Shown here piece after piece: positions 7,221 to 15,704 of a stretch of DNA of 64,000 nt. A program made the position numbers and the translations under genes. The notes beneath the pieces were generated by a model, which searched no databases, was not told the origin of the DNA, and worked only from the letters and a program-made list of their open reading frames with translations. The stretch's first letter is position 1. The number at the start of each line of letters is the position of its first letter. Source of the stretch: Pseudomonadota bacterium (GTDB lineage Bacteria; Desulfobacterota; Desulfobacteria; Desulfobacterales; RPRI01); assembly GCA_018817425.1 (NCBI GenBank), contig JAHITX010000093.1, positions 1-64,000 of the forward strand, given 5' to 3'.

Positions 7221-8285
7221 TCAGCAGCACTTTGGAGTGTGGAAATATGATTTGATTATTTGATCTTTATGAAATTCAATGTTCGGCTGAAGAATTTTAA
7301 GCGAGTCTCCAAGTTCTATAATAATGGTTCCAGCACATGGACACCCTTTTTGCTCGACAAAAAACGCGTCCGTTTCACTACAGTATTGTTTAAACCGCTT
7401 GATCAAGTTTTTTTGTTTTAAATCAATTTCCCCTATGCATTGGCTTGTAGCCTGAGTACATAGAACACGGATGTCAGGATGATTATTTAGTGTTTTAAAG
7501 ACATGCGGGTTTGGATGATTGTATCTATCCCCATCGGTCCCGACTGAAACAACAACCACAGACGGAGATATTGTATTCAATAAATCTTCTGGGTTACTGT
7601 CTTTCCATGCGCCATGGTGTGGGAACTTCAATACATCGCCGGATATTTCGGTTTTGTTTTTCCTCAAGCAATTCCAACCAGCGGGTTCTAAATCACCGGT
7701 TAGAATTGCACTCGTTCCATTTCCATTTATTTTCAGAACAGCGGAAATATCATTCAGACTTTTTCCTATGAGCCCATCAATATCCACTTCCCAAGGGTGA
7801 ACCAGTTCGATAATTCCAGGAAGCGGGAGACTACTTATATCCACCTGTTTCGTCAGCCTTTTGAAACGATCGCGATGCGACTGAGCCCATTTGAGGATTT
7901 CTATGCGAATATCCTTGAATCGCCGTTTTCTGGAAGTTTCGTCTGGAGAAATATCAGAATGGCCATCTCCATCATTTTGAAGTCGTTGCCAGATTTTTTC
8001 ATTAACATATGGATGGCAGAAAAACACGCGCTCACAAATCAAATTAAGCTGACTTTTGGCATTGGCAATAAAACCCATCATTCCTTTGCAATGATCAAGG
8101 TGCAAATGAGTTAGGATCAATCCTCGTACATGACGAATATCATATTTTTCAAGATAGCTTATAACCGCTTCGGCATCGATACAATCGATAATTACTGCTT
8201 CATGTGTTTCAGGAACGGATACGACAATCGTATCTCCTTGTCCGACATCAATAAAAGCGACTCTTACCGTTGTTTTTTTTATCAT
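7221..8285 (-). CDS. ComEC/Rec2-type metallo-beta-lactamase-fold hydrolase
   Basis: 354 aa, soluble, with no membrane segments. The N-terminus FIDVGQGDTIVV (11-22) and the metal motif THLHLDH (59-65) are typical of the C-terminal hydrolase domain of ComEC. Further metal or active-site elements are ILTGDL (about 200) and KFPHHGAWKDS (about 225), with NHPNPH near 265. In ComEC this domain is a nuclease acting on incoming DNA; stand-alone copies are often annotated only as MBL hydrolases. The gene starts 18 bp after the methyltransferase stop, so it is the last gene of a MerR-methyltransferase-hydrolase operon. The pairing suggests that it replaces the endonuclease of a modification-restriction pair, which is an inference. 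The long 3' tail (about 290-354) has five cysteines (CSE, CPCAG, CC end) of unknown role. Confidence 0.8.
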   Translation of the reverse strand: MIKKTTVRVAFIDVGQGDTIVVSVPETHEAVIIDCIDAEAVISYLEKYDIRHVRGLILTHLHLDHCKGMMGFIANAKSQLNLICERVFFCHPYVNEKIWQRLQNDGDGHSDISPDETSRKRRFKDIRIEILKWAQSHRDRFKRLTKQVDISSLPLPGIIELVHPWEVDIDGLIGKSLNDISAVLKINGNGTSAILTGDLEPAGWNCLRKNKTEISGDVLKFPHHGAWKDSNPEDLLNTISPSVVVVSVGTDGDRYNHPNPHVFKTLNNHPDIRVLCTQATSQCIGEIDLKQKNLIKRFKQYCSETDAFFVEQKGCPCAGTIIIELGDSLKILQPNIEFHKDQIIKSYFHTPKCC

Positions 8286-8303
8286 AAGATTTGGGATTTC
8301 TCG

Positions 8304-11075
8304 TTACGAAAGGACTTTTTCCAATTTCCGGAATATCTCTTCTTCACTTAAATATGTATAATCCTGAGGACTGAATTTTTCCAAATAAGCATTCCCAAGA
8401 CTACGTTTTCTCAGACTTTCCCGCGGAATGTTTGTCCGGAATGCAGTTTCCGGCCGCAACAGCCATCCCGGCATAGATGGCGAAATCGGTACGGTTTGCA
8501 ATTCATCAAAATCACTTATCCAGAGAGTTATTGTACCGTTATCGATATCGATACTGTCTACCACACCGGTCGTTTTCCAGTTAGCATCCACATCTGGTAA
8601 TTTATCTATAGTAATCTTTGGCTTTGTGTCCCATTCATATATGGATGTTACCCGCTCATATTCTTCATCGCTGAGTCTGTATGCATCCTTTAATACGTTA
8701 TCTATTTTTGAATATGCATCATCGGATGGTTTCCCATTTTTAACTATGGACTCTTCTATTTCAAGTACCGCCTTATTTAAAATCTCACAATCTTTCTTGC
8801 TCAGGGTCGGAAAAGGTATACTTTGCACAGCGCGCATCGGTATTTTAGGATGTTTAAGATGTTCAACGATCCAGGCATTACTGATCTTCCAATTCATTAC
8901 CGCGGCAACAACCTCATGAGTAATATGTCTCTTTTCCATCTCTGATTTTGGTGCAATAACTATAAAACTGTCCGATACATAATATCCCCTTCTCTCAATT
9001 GCTACTTTCACACGTTTGCCCCAGCTTGGATCAGTATTAGAAGATAGCAATATTTTTTTTCCTTTAAGAAGATGTTCTTTATCTCTTTTTGGATTTTTAT
9101 TTTTACGCGGTTTTTCCAAATCATTTGGATAAACTATGGTAACTTCTGAATCATAAACAAGGTTAAAAGAATCTTTTATTACATTTTTTGCACCCGTAAG
9201 CCAATTCACTTCCTCTGGATACGGATAGTCTCGCCAACTTTTATTTTTCGGGTTTTTACCGACTATTGCGCCAGAAATGATTTCAGCAATGTTTTCGAAC
9301 TTTGTGCAACATGATTCTATTCTATCCCAAGATGATTCCAGCAGAATAAATTTAAAATCCATTATATGTGTATTCACGGAGTCTGATGACTTACTGGAAT
9401 TCTCATCCCAACGAGCCTGGTCGGAAAAGTATGTCGATCTTGTAAAAGTTCCAGATTCTTCAAACCTTCCTATCGTGTTTTTTTGCAGTGTTCGGGTTCT
9501 AACGGGGAAAACACTTTGAGACGAACGCTCTTTCTTTCGAGCAAAAAGGACAGCTGTTCTGACTGTTGCATCAGGAAAAAGCCCATCGGGCAGTTCCCAT
9601 ATCTCCTGTACGTCACAGTTGTGCAAAAGCATTTTGCGAAGATTTGGGGACGCCTCTGAAATAGTAAAGGATTGAGGCATGATCATGGCCATATATCCGC
9701 CAGGTGTAAGGTATTTGATTGCACATTCCATGAATTTGTCTGCCTTTTGATGTCTGTGCGTCTCTCCTTTAATTGTTTTTCGATCTCCGGCGAAAGGTGG
9801 ATTCCCAACTATGATACCAGGACCTGTTTGACCATATTTCTTTGCCATCCATTCTTCCGAATCGTGGCTCTCTATATCCCAACTGTCTTCGGATGTTGAA
9901 ATGAGTAATCCCAAACCGGACAAACGTGCCGTAAAATTATCCATGTCATTTCCGGTTATTAATTCTCGGAGTGATTTCTCTCTCATATCGATCATACGCG
10001 ACATCCGTTCGAATCCGGCGATGAGGAAACTACCCCAACCACAGGTCATATCCGCCACTACCCTTTTTTCGGGAGGTAAAAATTCCACAGGGATGGTTTT
10101 CCAGATACGGCGGGTAAGGTAAAGCGGGGTGTCATAGCGGCCTAATGCTTTTCTGTCTTCTTTGTCAGGATAAGCCTCTCTGTAGAGACTTGTAAGCATT
10201 TCCGGTGAAAAACCTGAGTAACACAATTCCGTTAAATTATGATAAGTCAAATCGGCCGCTTTTTCCCATTGACTGAGGAGCTGTGTATTGAAATAGTTTG
10301 GAAATTTGCGCCTTGCTGCAGCTATAAGTTCTTCAATCCCTGGTTTATTGTTCTGAATATCCCGTCCCAGCGTTCCGTTATCCGCTAGTATTACAGCGCC
10401 TAAAAGCTGTATGGCAATATCTGTTACATCTTTATTGGGTATGGGTCTTCCGCTTTTTGAATCCCGATACCTTGCCAGATTGTTTACCGCGTGCCCAAAA
10501 TGTTTCACTAATGATTCGCCGGTTACATCGATAGCCCAAAGTGATAGCTGAAAATGACCGAATTCTTTGAAACGTGAATGGGTAAATTCCTCTATCCCCT
10601 GTTTAACATTGATAATATGGCTGCGGTTTAAATCCTCTGAATATTGACGCAGAGCACTGGATAGATTGCCATAGCTGACATCGGATTCGATTTTTATGGA
10701 CTCTAATTTTCCTGCTTTTCTATCGTTGACATTGGTAAACCAAAACGAAAAATTCTTTTTCTTGTCCTTATGAATGAAATGAAAGGGTGCGGCGGAACGA
10801 GCAAGAATCGTAACGAGCTTGCGCTCATCTCTTTCATCCGTGGTATTGAAAACAGAAAAACCAGTATAATCAGGTGTTCGGTGTGTTTCGTGGGTAAAGG
10901 CAATTGCGTTTGCTTTAAATTCCCGTTTATCGATGCCAAGAAATGGATATTCTTCCTTGATCATCGTTCCAGGTGTAAAATCGTATTCTTTTAGAACACC
11001 GAAAACCGCATTGCGGGCATTTTGACTTAGCGGCCTATATGGGAATTCCTGTGTATGAACGTCAGATAATGACAT
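8304..11075 (-). CDS. N6-adenine DNA methyltransferase (type I/IIG-like)
   Basis: 923 aa. A ~310-residue N-terminal region of unknown fold precedes the catalytic core: GRYDTP (312-317, motif X-like), SAM-binding DMTCGWGSF (342-350) and catalytic NPPF (425-428), the gamma/N6-adenine pattern. Residues about 580-800 look like a target-recognition region (LTGAKNVIKDSF, WNISNAW-like segments, SIPFPTL). A ~90-residue C-terminal tail follows. No PD-(D/E)XK or helicase motif is apparent, so unlike type IIG enzymes it does not obviously carry its own nuclease. It ends 18 bp before the MBL hydrolase gene and starts 18 bp after the MerR-like gene. BREX PglX and DISARM methylases are alternatives by size, but none of their partner genes is present. 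Confidence 0.85.
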   Translation of the reverse strand: MSLSDVHTQEFPYRPLSQNARNAVFGVLKEYDFTPGTMIKEEYPFLGIDKREFKANAIAFTHETHRTPDYTGFSVFNTTDERDERKLVTILARSAAPFHFIHKDKKKNFSFWFTNVNDRKAGKLESIKIESDVSYGNLSSALRQYSEDLNRSHIINVKQGIEEFTHSRFKEFGHFQLSLWAIDVTGESLVKHFGHAVNNLARYRDSKSGRPIPNKDVTDIAIQLLGAVILADNGTLGRDIQNNKPGIEELIAAARRKFPNYFNTQLLSQWEKAADLTYHNLTELCYSGFSPEMLTSLYREAYPDKEDRKALGRYDTPLYLTRRIWKTIPVEFLPPEKRVVADMTCGWGSFLIAGFERMSRMIDMREKSLRELITGNDMDNFTARLSGLGLLISTSEDSWDIESHDSEEWMAKKYGQTGPGIIVGNPPFAGDRKTIKGETHRHQKADKFMECAIKYLTPGGYMAMIMPQSFTISEASPNLRKMLLHNCDVQEIWELPDGLFPDATVRTAVLFARKKERSSQSVFPVRTRTLQKNTIGRFEESGTFTRSTYFSDQARWDENSSKSSDSVNTHIMDFKFILLESSWDRIESCCTKFENIAEIISGAIVGKNPKNKSWRDYPYPEEVNWLTGAKNVIKDSFNLVYDSEVTIVYPNDLEKPRKNKNPKRDKEHLLKGKKILLSSNTDPSWGKRVKVAIERRGYYVSDSFIVIAPKSEMEKRHITHEVVAAVMNWKISNAWIVEHLKHPKIPMRAVQSIPFPTLSKKDCEILNKAVLEIEESIVKNGKPSDDAYSKIDNVLKDAYRLSDEEYERVTSIYEWDTKPKITIDKLPDVDANWKTTGVVDSIDIDNGTITLWISDFDELQTVPISPSMPGWLLRPETAFRTNIPRESLRKRSLGNAYLEKFSPQDYTYLSEEEIFRKLEKVLS

Positions 11076-11093
11076 TTCTGATTCCTTATGAAT

Positions 11094-11555
11094 TCAAGCT
11101 TCAACGGTTTTATGAATTTCTTTTTCAAGCCCGCCAATATTTTCTTTCTTTAAATAATCGCATTCCGTTTTTTGCAGCTTGATCATTTCCGATTCGATTT
11201 TGCCGGTATCAAATGTAAAGTACTGCTGTCTTGTAATTGCACTGTAATAATTACCTTTTTCAACAACGATCATATCGATACCGTCCGTATGAATCATCAA
11301 TCGGGTCATGTGATCTTCAGTATTTGGTAGTATACTAGATAAATTATCAATACCCTTTCTTACTTTCTGAAGACTCAATCCATTCCGCCTCAACTGGACT
11401 AAAACCCGTAATTTAACGATATCTCTAAACGAATAATAATGGGTTTTTCCAATACGTATAGGTGTGATAACATGTAGCTTGACCCAATATTTAAATTGGT
11501 TTTCCGTAGCCCCAGTCAGCTTACGCACAAATTTTGTTGAGTAGTTATAGTTCAT
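11094..11555 (-). CDS. MerR-like DNA-binding regulator heading the methyltransferase operon
   Basis: 153 aa from the ATG at 11555; an in-frame GTG at 11606 would add 17 residues but lies in front of or over a possible promoter. The N-terminus matches a MerR winged helix: FVRKLTGATENQFKYWVKLHVITPIRIG, then YYSFRDIVKLRVLVQLRRNG, a LR..G-type second helix pair. There are no paired cysteines for metal sensing. The C-terminal half is a short, mostly helical tail. It precedes the methyltransferase gene by 18 bp, so it probably controls the operon, as controller proteins do in modification systems. It may instead be a structural DNA-recognition subunit. Confidence 0.7.
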   Translation of the reverse strand: MNYNYSTKFVRKLTGATENQFKYWVKLHVITPIRIGKTHYYSFRDIVKLRVLVQLRRNGLSLQKVRKGIDNLSSILPNTEDHMTRLMIHTDGIDMIVVEKGNYYSAITRQQYFTFDTGKIESEMIKLQKTECDYLKKENIGGLEKEIHKTVEA

Positions 11556-11594
11556 AAATCGGTTGAAAAAATCTCTATTAAGGCTTTTTTTAAA

Positions 11595-11623
11595 CCAATA
11601 TAACACAAAGAAGCACTCGTCAA
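11595..11623 (-). promoter_or_regulatory. Possible promoter of the MerR-methyltransferase-hydrolase operon
   Basis: Minus strand TTGACG at 11623-11618, a 17-bp spacer, then TATTGG at 11600-11595. The -35 is good but the -10 is poor. If used, the transcript would start near 11588, which favours the downstream ATG at 11555 over the GTG at 11606. Confidence 0.3.
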
Positions 11624-11998
11624 TAAAAATAATGCAGCATTCTTATACCAAAAACAATTCACCAATCCACTGGTCCGTCTTGGAAATAATCCCCATTGGA
11701 TGGTCAGCCTGAAAGAACATTACCTGCCATAAACATAGAATGCAGAGACCATGGTTTAAATTTAAAATTAAATGATCATATATAAAACTTGCCAAAGAAA
11801 CTGATTTTCAAAGATATCTTTCGATAACCACAGAATATCCTTCTTCTCAAAAACCTTTGATAAGTCTGTAATATTGGATTTCTTAAAATAATTCACTGGT
11901 ACATAAGATGTGCGGCGGGCTTACGCTGCCTTTTTCTTTATTGGAATAGTACTTGTGAAGATGCTGAAAAATTTAATTTAGAGACATTGAATTAAATT

Positions 11999-12139
11999 CT
12001 ATATTGCAAAAACACGTCTTGGCTTATCAAGTCTTGTAATCCCCTCTTCTTTATGCGCCGGGATATCCGCAGTCGTAATTGCAAAAGACCGCTCGGTATA
12101 TCCTACGCCAGCAGTTTCCAAAGCCTCGGCAGGAGCACT
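11999..12139 (-). pseudogene. Short relic of an unidentified coding region
   Basis: Forty-six sense codons are open on the minus strand between two stops, with a protein-like composition (for example GVGYTERSFAITTADIP then EEGITRLDKPRRVFAI before the stop) but no start codon or ribosome site. It reads like the C-terminal end of a lost gene. I do not recognise the family, and chance is possible at this length. Confidence 0.25.
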
Positions 12140-12256
12140 TTAACACATACATGTTTCCATGGTTACAAAGATGGTGCTATCAATGAACTAAACTAAAAGA
12201 TCAAGATAGTTCTCTGAATGCTTCTGCTGCCGGAGCTGTGGCAAAAACTCAACAAG

Positions 12257-12288
12257 GAACATGCTACTGATGAAACCGTAGCATGTTC
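12257..12288. repeat. Perfect 11-bp inverted repeat
   Basis: GAACATGCTAC, ten bases, then GTAGCATGTTC. It lies about 70 bp upstream of the 377-aa gene and could be an operator or an old terminator; no T-run follows on the plus strand. Confidence 0.45.
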
Positions 12289-12359
12289 AAAAGTTCTCAA
12301 TCAGGGTTTTCAATTGACGATGACATTGTCAATATGCTAATTTTCAATCCGGGTTAAAA

Positions 12360-13493
12360 ATGATAAAGACTAAGGATATAAAAGCCGTTGAATTAGGGCC
12401 ACGGCAATTGATGTTCGGTTTTGAAGATCATACAGAGGGCCGTCAGGATCTTATTGTTGAAGGCATTAAAACAATGCTGGAAGCCCAGGGTCAGCTTTCC
12501 ATTGAGCACTTTGTGGAACATATGGAACAGGCAGGATGGACTTGCTCAGACATATTGCAGCATGTTTTCTGGGCTGCTCTTGAACTGAAAATTCATTTCC
12601 TATGGAACAACCGCATGCTGTCTCCATTTGAGGCAAAACTTCATCTTCTGCAATCACCTAAAAATGCTGTGGAGCTGATCACAAACAAAAAAGTCAGACC
12701 CTCCGTATTCCAAGAAGCAGCTTCAATTTATCGGACAATTTCGAACGATGATAATCAGGAATACGGAAATGATCAATACCAATTGGCCTTGTCTTTGTTT
12801 TCGGTTTTGCATCATTGGGAAAAACTGTTGATCTTTTTTGCTGGAAAAGCTCAAAAACCTTTTTACCCCGGCAAGGAGCTTGTCAGTAAACATCAACAGT
12901 CATTAAACCTGTTGTTGTCTAAAAAAGATTCATATTCCCTGCTTTCCAATTGCTGTAACCACTCGGACACCCTTTTTGAAATAGCCCAGGATATAAAAAT
13001 GCTGTCTGTTTTTTATTCAGAACATGTTTTTTTCTGGGAAAATTTGATACAATCAATGGGTGACTTTGATGAAAGTCTTGCCGAGATTCGAAATTTCCCG
13101 GAAATATTGCATGCACATGAACAATTAAACCAGATCCTGACCTCCGCTTTCCCATATGACAGAATTAATAAAGCAAAGTTGCTACTGTCAAAGGTCCGGG
13201 AGCTGAATGACCGTATCCTTAAAGAAAAGATTAATAATTTCCGCAGGACAGCATCATACAGAATCAATACAATGATTGACCACTTGTCAGGACTGCTTGA
13301 ACAGCTAAACACGAAACCGGATAAACGGAACCGGATATTGTATCCTCTGCATATGCAGAAAAAACGACTGGGGGTAATGAACAGCATGCAAGAGATAGAT
13401 GACCTGTTAAACCAGACCCTGGAGCAGGCGGATGATTTCATCACTGAACTGGAAAATGACTGCTATACAGAAATAAATATAAGGAAACAATAA
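12360..13493 (+). CDS. Unknown helical protein paired with a SEC-C protein
   Basis: 377 aa, not recognised. It is acidic-to-neutral and appears almost wholly helical, with a heptad-like stretch from about 275 to 370 (SKVRELNDRILKEKINNF; EIDDLLNQTLEQADDFITEL). No signal peptide, membrane segment or catalytic motif is seen. The stop overlaps the next start (TAATG), so the two products are translationally coupled and probably interact. No clear Shine-Dalgarno precedes the ATG. It lies on the opposite strand from the other defence genes and next to them, so an accessory or defence role is plausible but not shown. Confidence 0.65.
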   Translation: MIKTKDIKAVELGPRQLMFGFEDHTEGRQDLIVEGIKTMLEAQGQLSIEHFVEHMEQAGWTCSDILQHVFWAALELKIHFLWNNRMLSPFEAKLHLLQSPKNAVELITNKKVRPSVFQEAASIYRTISNDDNQEYGNDQYQLALSLFSVLHHWEKLLIFFAGKAQKPFYPGKELVSKHQQSLNLLLSKKDSYSLLSNCCNHSDTLFEIAQDIKMLSVFYSEHVFFWENLIQSMGDFDESLAEIRNFPEILHAHEQLNQILTSAFPYDRINKAKLLLSKVRELNDRILKEKINNFRRTASYRINTMIDHLSGLLEQLNTKPDKRNRILYPLHMQKKRLGVMNSMQEIDDLLNQTLEQADDFITELENDCYTEINIRKQ

Positions 13494-14347
13494 TGGTATT
13501 TGCAAAAGATAACTCTTTAAGAGAAATAAGAGCCACCATCATAAGAGATAACTGTTCCGAAACCTACATGTGTGATTTTTTTTCATGTGACAACCCTGTG
13601 TGTACCTGCGGTTCTGTTCAAGTTGCCCTTACGCCGATAGCTGACACAGTAAAAAAGTCCGTCCCCTCCCGTTATATAGATATTGATCTGCCTGAAAAGA
13701 AACTTCAGAAAGATGCGAAAAGCAAAACCCACGAAAGAGACCTGGCATTTGCCAATATTTTCTTTTCACAGCTTGAGACTGTGGATTTTAATATACTGGC
13801 TGAACAACATTTTGTTTACAAAAATCGAATTACCGAAAATGCAGATATCAACGCCATAGATGCGTACTTTGATTATCCGGGAGTGGAAATGGAAGGGCTG
13901 ATGTACGCATATAATGATATTCTTCCTTATGCAGACCAGATGTTGGTTCATATCGACGGAATGGAGTGTCTGATTTTCGATCAGTTTTGTCTTTTACCTG
14001 ACTGTACCTGTACGGATACTTTTCTTGATCTTAAATATATAAATAAAGAACACAGTAGATTGGAAGATTTTTGCACGCTGAAAGTTATCTACGCAAAAAA
14101 AGAATGGGAATTCGAAGAAAGATCGTCCGACACTCTCCCATTGAAAAAAATCAGATCCCTCATTGAGCAACAGAACCCGGATTTATATTCAAGCCTATCC
14201 GCACGCCATAAAAAACTAAAAGCTATTTATTGGAACTGCAGGGCAAAAAACTTTACTCCTGCCCGGCAGCCAAAGAGTGAAAAAGTCGGCAGAAACGAAC
14301 TTTGTCCCTGCGGAAGCGGGAAAAAATACAAGAAATGCTGTATGTAA
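13493..14347 (+). CDS. SEC-C motif protein
   Basis: 284 aa. The C-terminus is a textbook SEC-C zinc motif, CPCGSGKKYKKCC at 271-283, preceded by VGRNEL. The N-terminus carries another cysteine cluster (CDFFSCDNPVCTCG, about 27-40) and a later CLLPDCTC, so it may bind more than one metal ion. SEC-C tails mediate protein or nucleic-acid contacts in SecA and many unrelated proteins. The rest is unassigned. Start overlaps the stop of the 377-aa gene by one base. Confidence 0.72.
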   Translation: MVFAKDNSLREIRATIIRDNCSETYMCDFFSCDNPVCTCGSVQVALTPIADTVKKSVPSRYIDIDLPEKKLQKDAKSKTHERDLAFANIFFSQLETVDFNILAEQHFVYKNRITENADINAIDAYFDYPGVEMEGLMYAYNDILPYADQMLVHIDGMECLIFDQFCLLPDCTCTDTFLDLKYINKEHSRLEDFCTLKVIYAKKEWEFEERSSDTLPLKKIRSLIEQQNPDLYSSLSARHKKLKAIYWNCRAKNFTPARQPKSEKVGRNELCPCGSGKKYKKCCM

Positions 14348-14781
14348 GGTTCCAACATAAAAAGATCACATGGGGGTCAAGCCGGCTTTTGGCTCTTATG
14401 TGCCATATTAATAAGTTCATCTATACATACATTTTTTGAAATTTATGGACTGGCGTTATTCAAAACGGAACTAAATTTGTTATCAAACCTTTTGATTTTT
14501 ATAATTCATTACCATGATTTGTGTTAGAAATCTACTATTTCAATGAAAATATTAGATCCATTTCTCCCAGGAAGTTGTCATTACCATACTTGGAAAGAAG
14601 CTTTTCGAGACATTACATAATATATGGAGATTTATATAACCGTTAATTATTTTATTATAACTTCGGAACACCAGCTCCAATGCGATTGTCTGTATACTAA
14701 TTCATCAAATCTTGACCGATTCTGTTGGAAATGATATGAGTCCGGTGTTTTTATAAATATATTTAAGGAAATCATAAAACC
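14348..14781. other. Intergenic region
   Basis: A 10-bp palindrome AAGCCGGCTT lies at about 14379-14388, shortly after the SEC-C stop, without a clear T-run. Copy 3 of the ~70-bp repeat is at 14508-14574. Nothing else is recognised. Confidence 0.45.
14508..14574. repeat. Diverged ~70-bp repeat, copy 3
   Basis: Matches copy 2 (6971-7038) through CATGATTT, GAAATCTAC, TTTCAATGA and CAGGAAG, in the same orientation and order, with roughly a third of positions different. It lies just outside the SEC-C gene, at the right edge of the island. Confidence 0.45.
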
Positions 14782-15012
14782 ATGACGGAAAAAAATACCA
14801 TCAATATCAATGCAAACATTGAGCTTTCTATAAGTTCTCTTGAAACCATCGTTGATACGGCGAAAAAGATCATCGGACGAAATGAAAAAGGATACTATCG
14901 GATTGAAACAGCCGATGTGGTCAGCCAAATAATATCCCGCTTTTTAGATGAAAATAATTTTGAATCGTATATAAAAGACTTATCCAACTACGATTTGCCA
15001 TCCATGAAATAA
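14782..15012 (+). CDS. Small hypothetical protein
   Basis: 76 aa with AAGGAAA about 12 bases before the ATG. Predicted mostly helical after an N-terminal strand (NTININANIEL). It has no family that I recognise and ends 17 bp before the convergent phosphatase gene. It could be a real small gene or chance. Confidence 0.4.
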   Translation: MTEKNTININANIELSISSLETIVDTAKKIIGRNEKGYYRIETADVVSQIISRFLDENNFESYIKDLSNYDLPSMK

Positions 15013-15029
15013 TGAAATGAAAATATATC

Positions 15030-15704
15030 TCATGAATCTTGATGATTCGTGCTATGTTTAATTCCAGCCTCTTTTTTGATGGATTCAATATCGAGTTTTT
15101 GAATCCATTCGGGAAGATTACTAAACACTGTATGGAAGTTAAAACCCCCTTTTGTCATTTCAGAAATAGCCTCATCCTTAGTCCAGCACTGGATTGCAAT
15201 TCTATATATAGCACTCATGGTTCCTGTACGATCTGCGCCGTGCAGGCAATGTACCAGTACAGGGGTATTCTTAGGGTTTGTGACGATCTGTAAAAAACGG
15301 ACGATTTCTTTTTTTTCCGGATGCCAGGCTTGCATATAGATGTGCTCATATTTTAACCCCGTTTTTCCGATTTTGTCCCTATCCGAATGGAAGGAGCGGA
15401 GATTCACGACTGTTTTAATTCCCATTTTGTTTAAATTCTTCATGCCTTGGGCTGTGGGCTGGGCGCTCCTGTATAAATTATTGCTTACTTTGTGAAGATT
15501 TGGGACACCTTCTATCACAAGAGGCTGAGCCCAGGTTTCAGGACGTTTAAAGGCGGATTCATTTGCAAATGCAACATTGGATAGTAGAAAAAGGATAGCT
15601 ATGGATATGATCAGTTTCATAACAAAAGAAGAGCGCTGATGATGCAGAGATGGCTTTATTCCGACTTTCGTATCGATTTTGCCGGAAAATTTATCTGGTT
15701 CCAT
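15030..15704 (-). CDS. Exported protein tyrosine/dual-specificity phosphatase
   Basis: 224 aa from the ATG at 15704, which has AGGATAGGA just upstream and overlaps the end of the alkD-like gene by 14 bp. The phosphatase loop HCLHGADRTG starts at H152, with catalytic C153 and R159; a general-acid aspartate probably lies in NLRSFHSDRDK. A hydrophobic segment MKLIISIAILFLLSNVAFA (29-47) looks like a signal peptide preceded by an unusual 28-residue n-region; a second ATG at 15620 would place it at the very N-terminus but lacks a ribosome site. It probably acts in the periplasm, possibly on phosphorylated tyrosine, inositides or polysaccharide machinery. Confidence 0.8.
   Translation of the reverse strand: MEPDKFSGKIDTKVGIKPSLHHQRSSFVMKLIISIAILFLLSNVAFANESAFKRPETWAQPLVIEGVPNLHKVSNNLYRSAQPTAQGMKNLNKMGIKTVVNLRSFHSDRDKIGKTGLKYEHIYMQAWHPEKKEIVRFLQIVTNPKNTPVLVHCLHGADRTGTMSAIYRIAIQCWTKDEAISEMTKGGFNFHTVFSNLPEWIQKLDIESIKKEAGIKHSTNHQDS

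Larger units (their letters stand above)
11607..12359. other. Divergent intergenic region with gene debris
   Basis: This 0.75-kb stretch separates the minus-strand methyltransferase operon from the plus-strand 377-aa/SEC-C pair. It contains an open minus-strand relic at 11999-12139 and a perfect 11-bp stem-loop at 12257-12288. Two related strings, CAATCAGGGTTTTCAA and CAATCCGGGTTAAAAA, lie at about 12298 and 12344. No complete gene or transposase is recognisable. Confidence 0.5.

Noticed and set aside
8304-11075. BREX PglX or DISARM methylase
   Set aside because: None of the partner genes (pglZ, brxC, brxL, drmA, drmB, drmC) is in the neighbourhood, and the protein is shorter than typical PglX.
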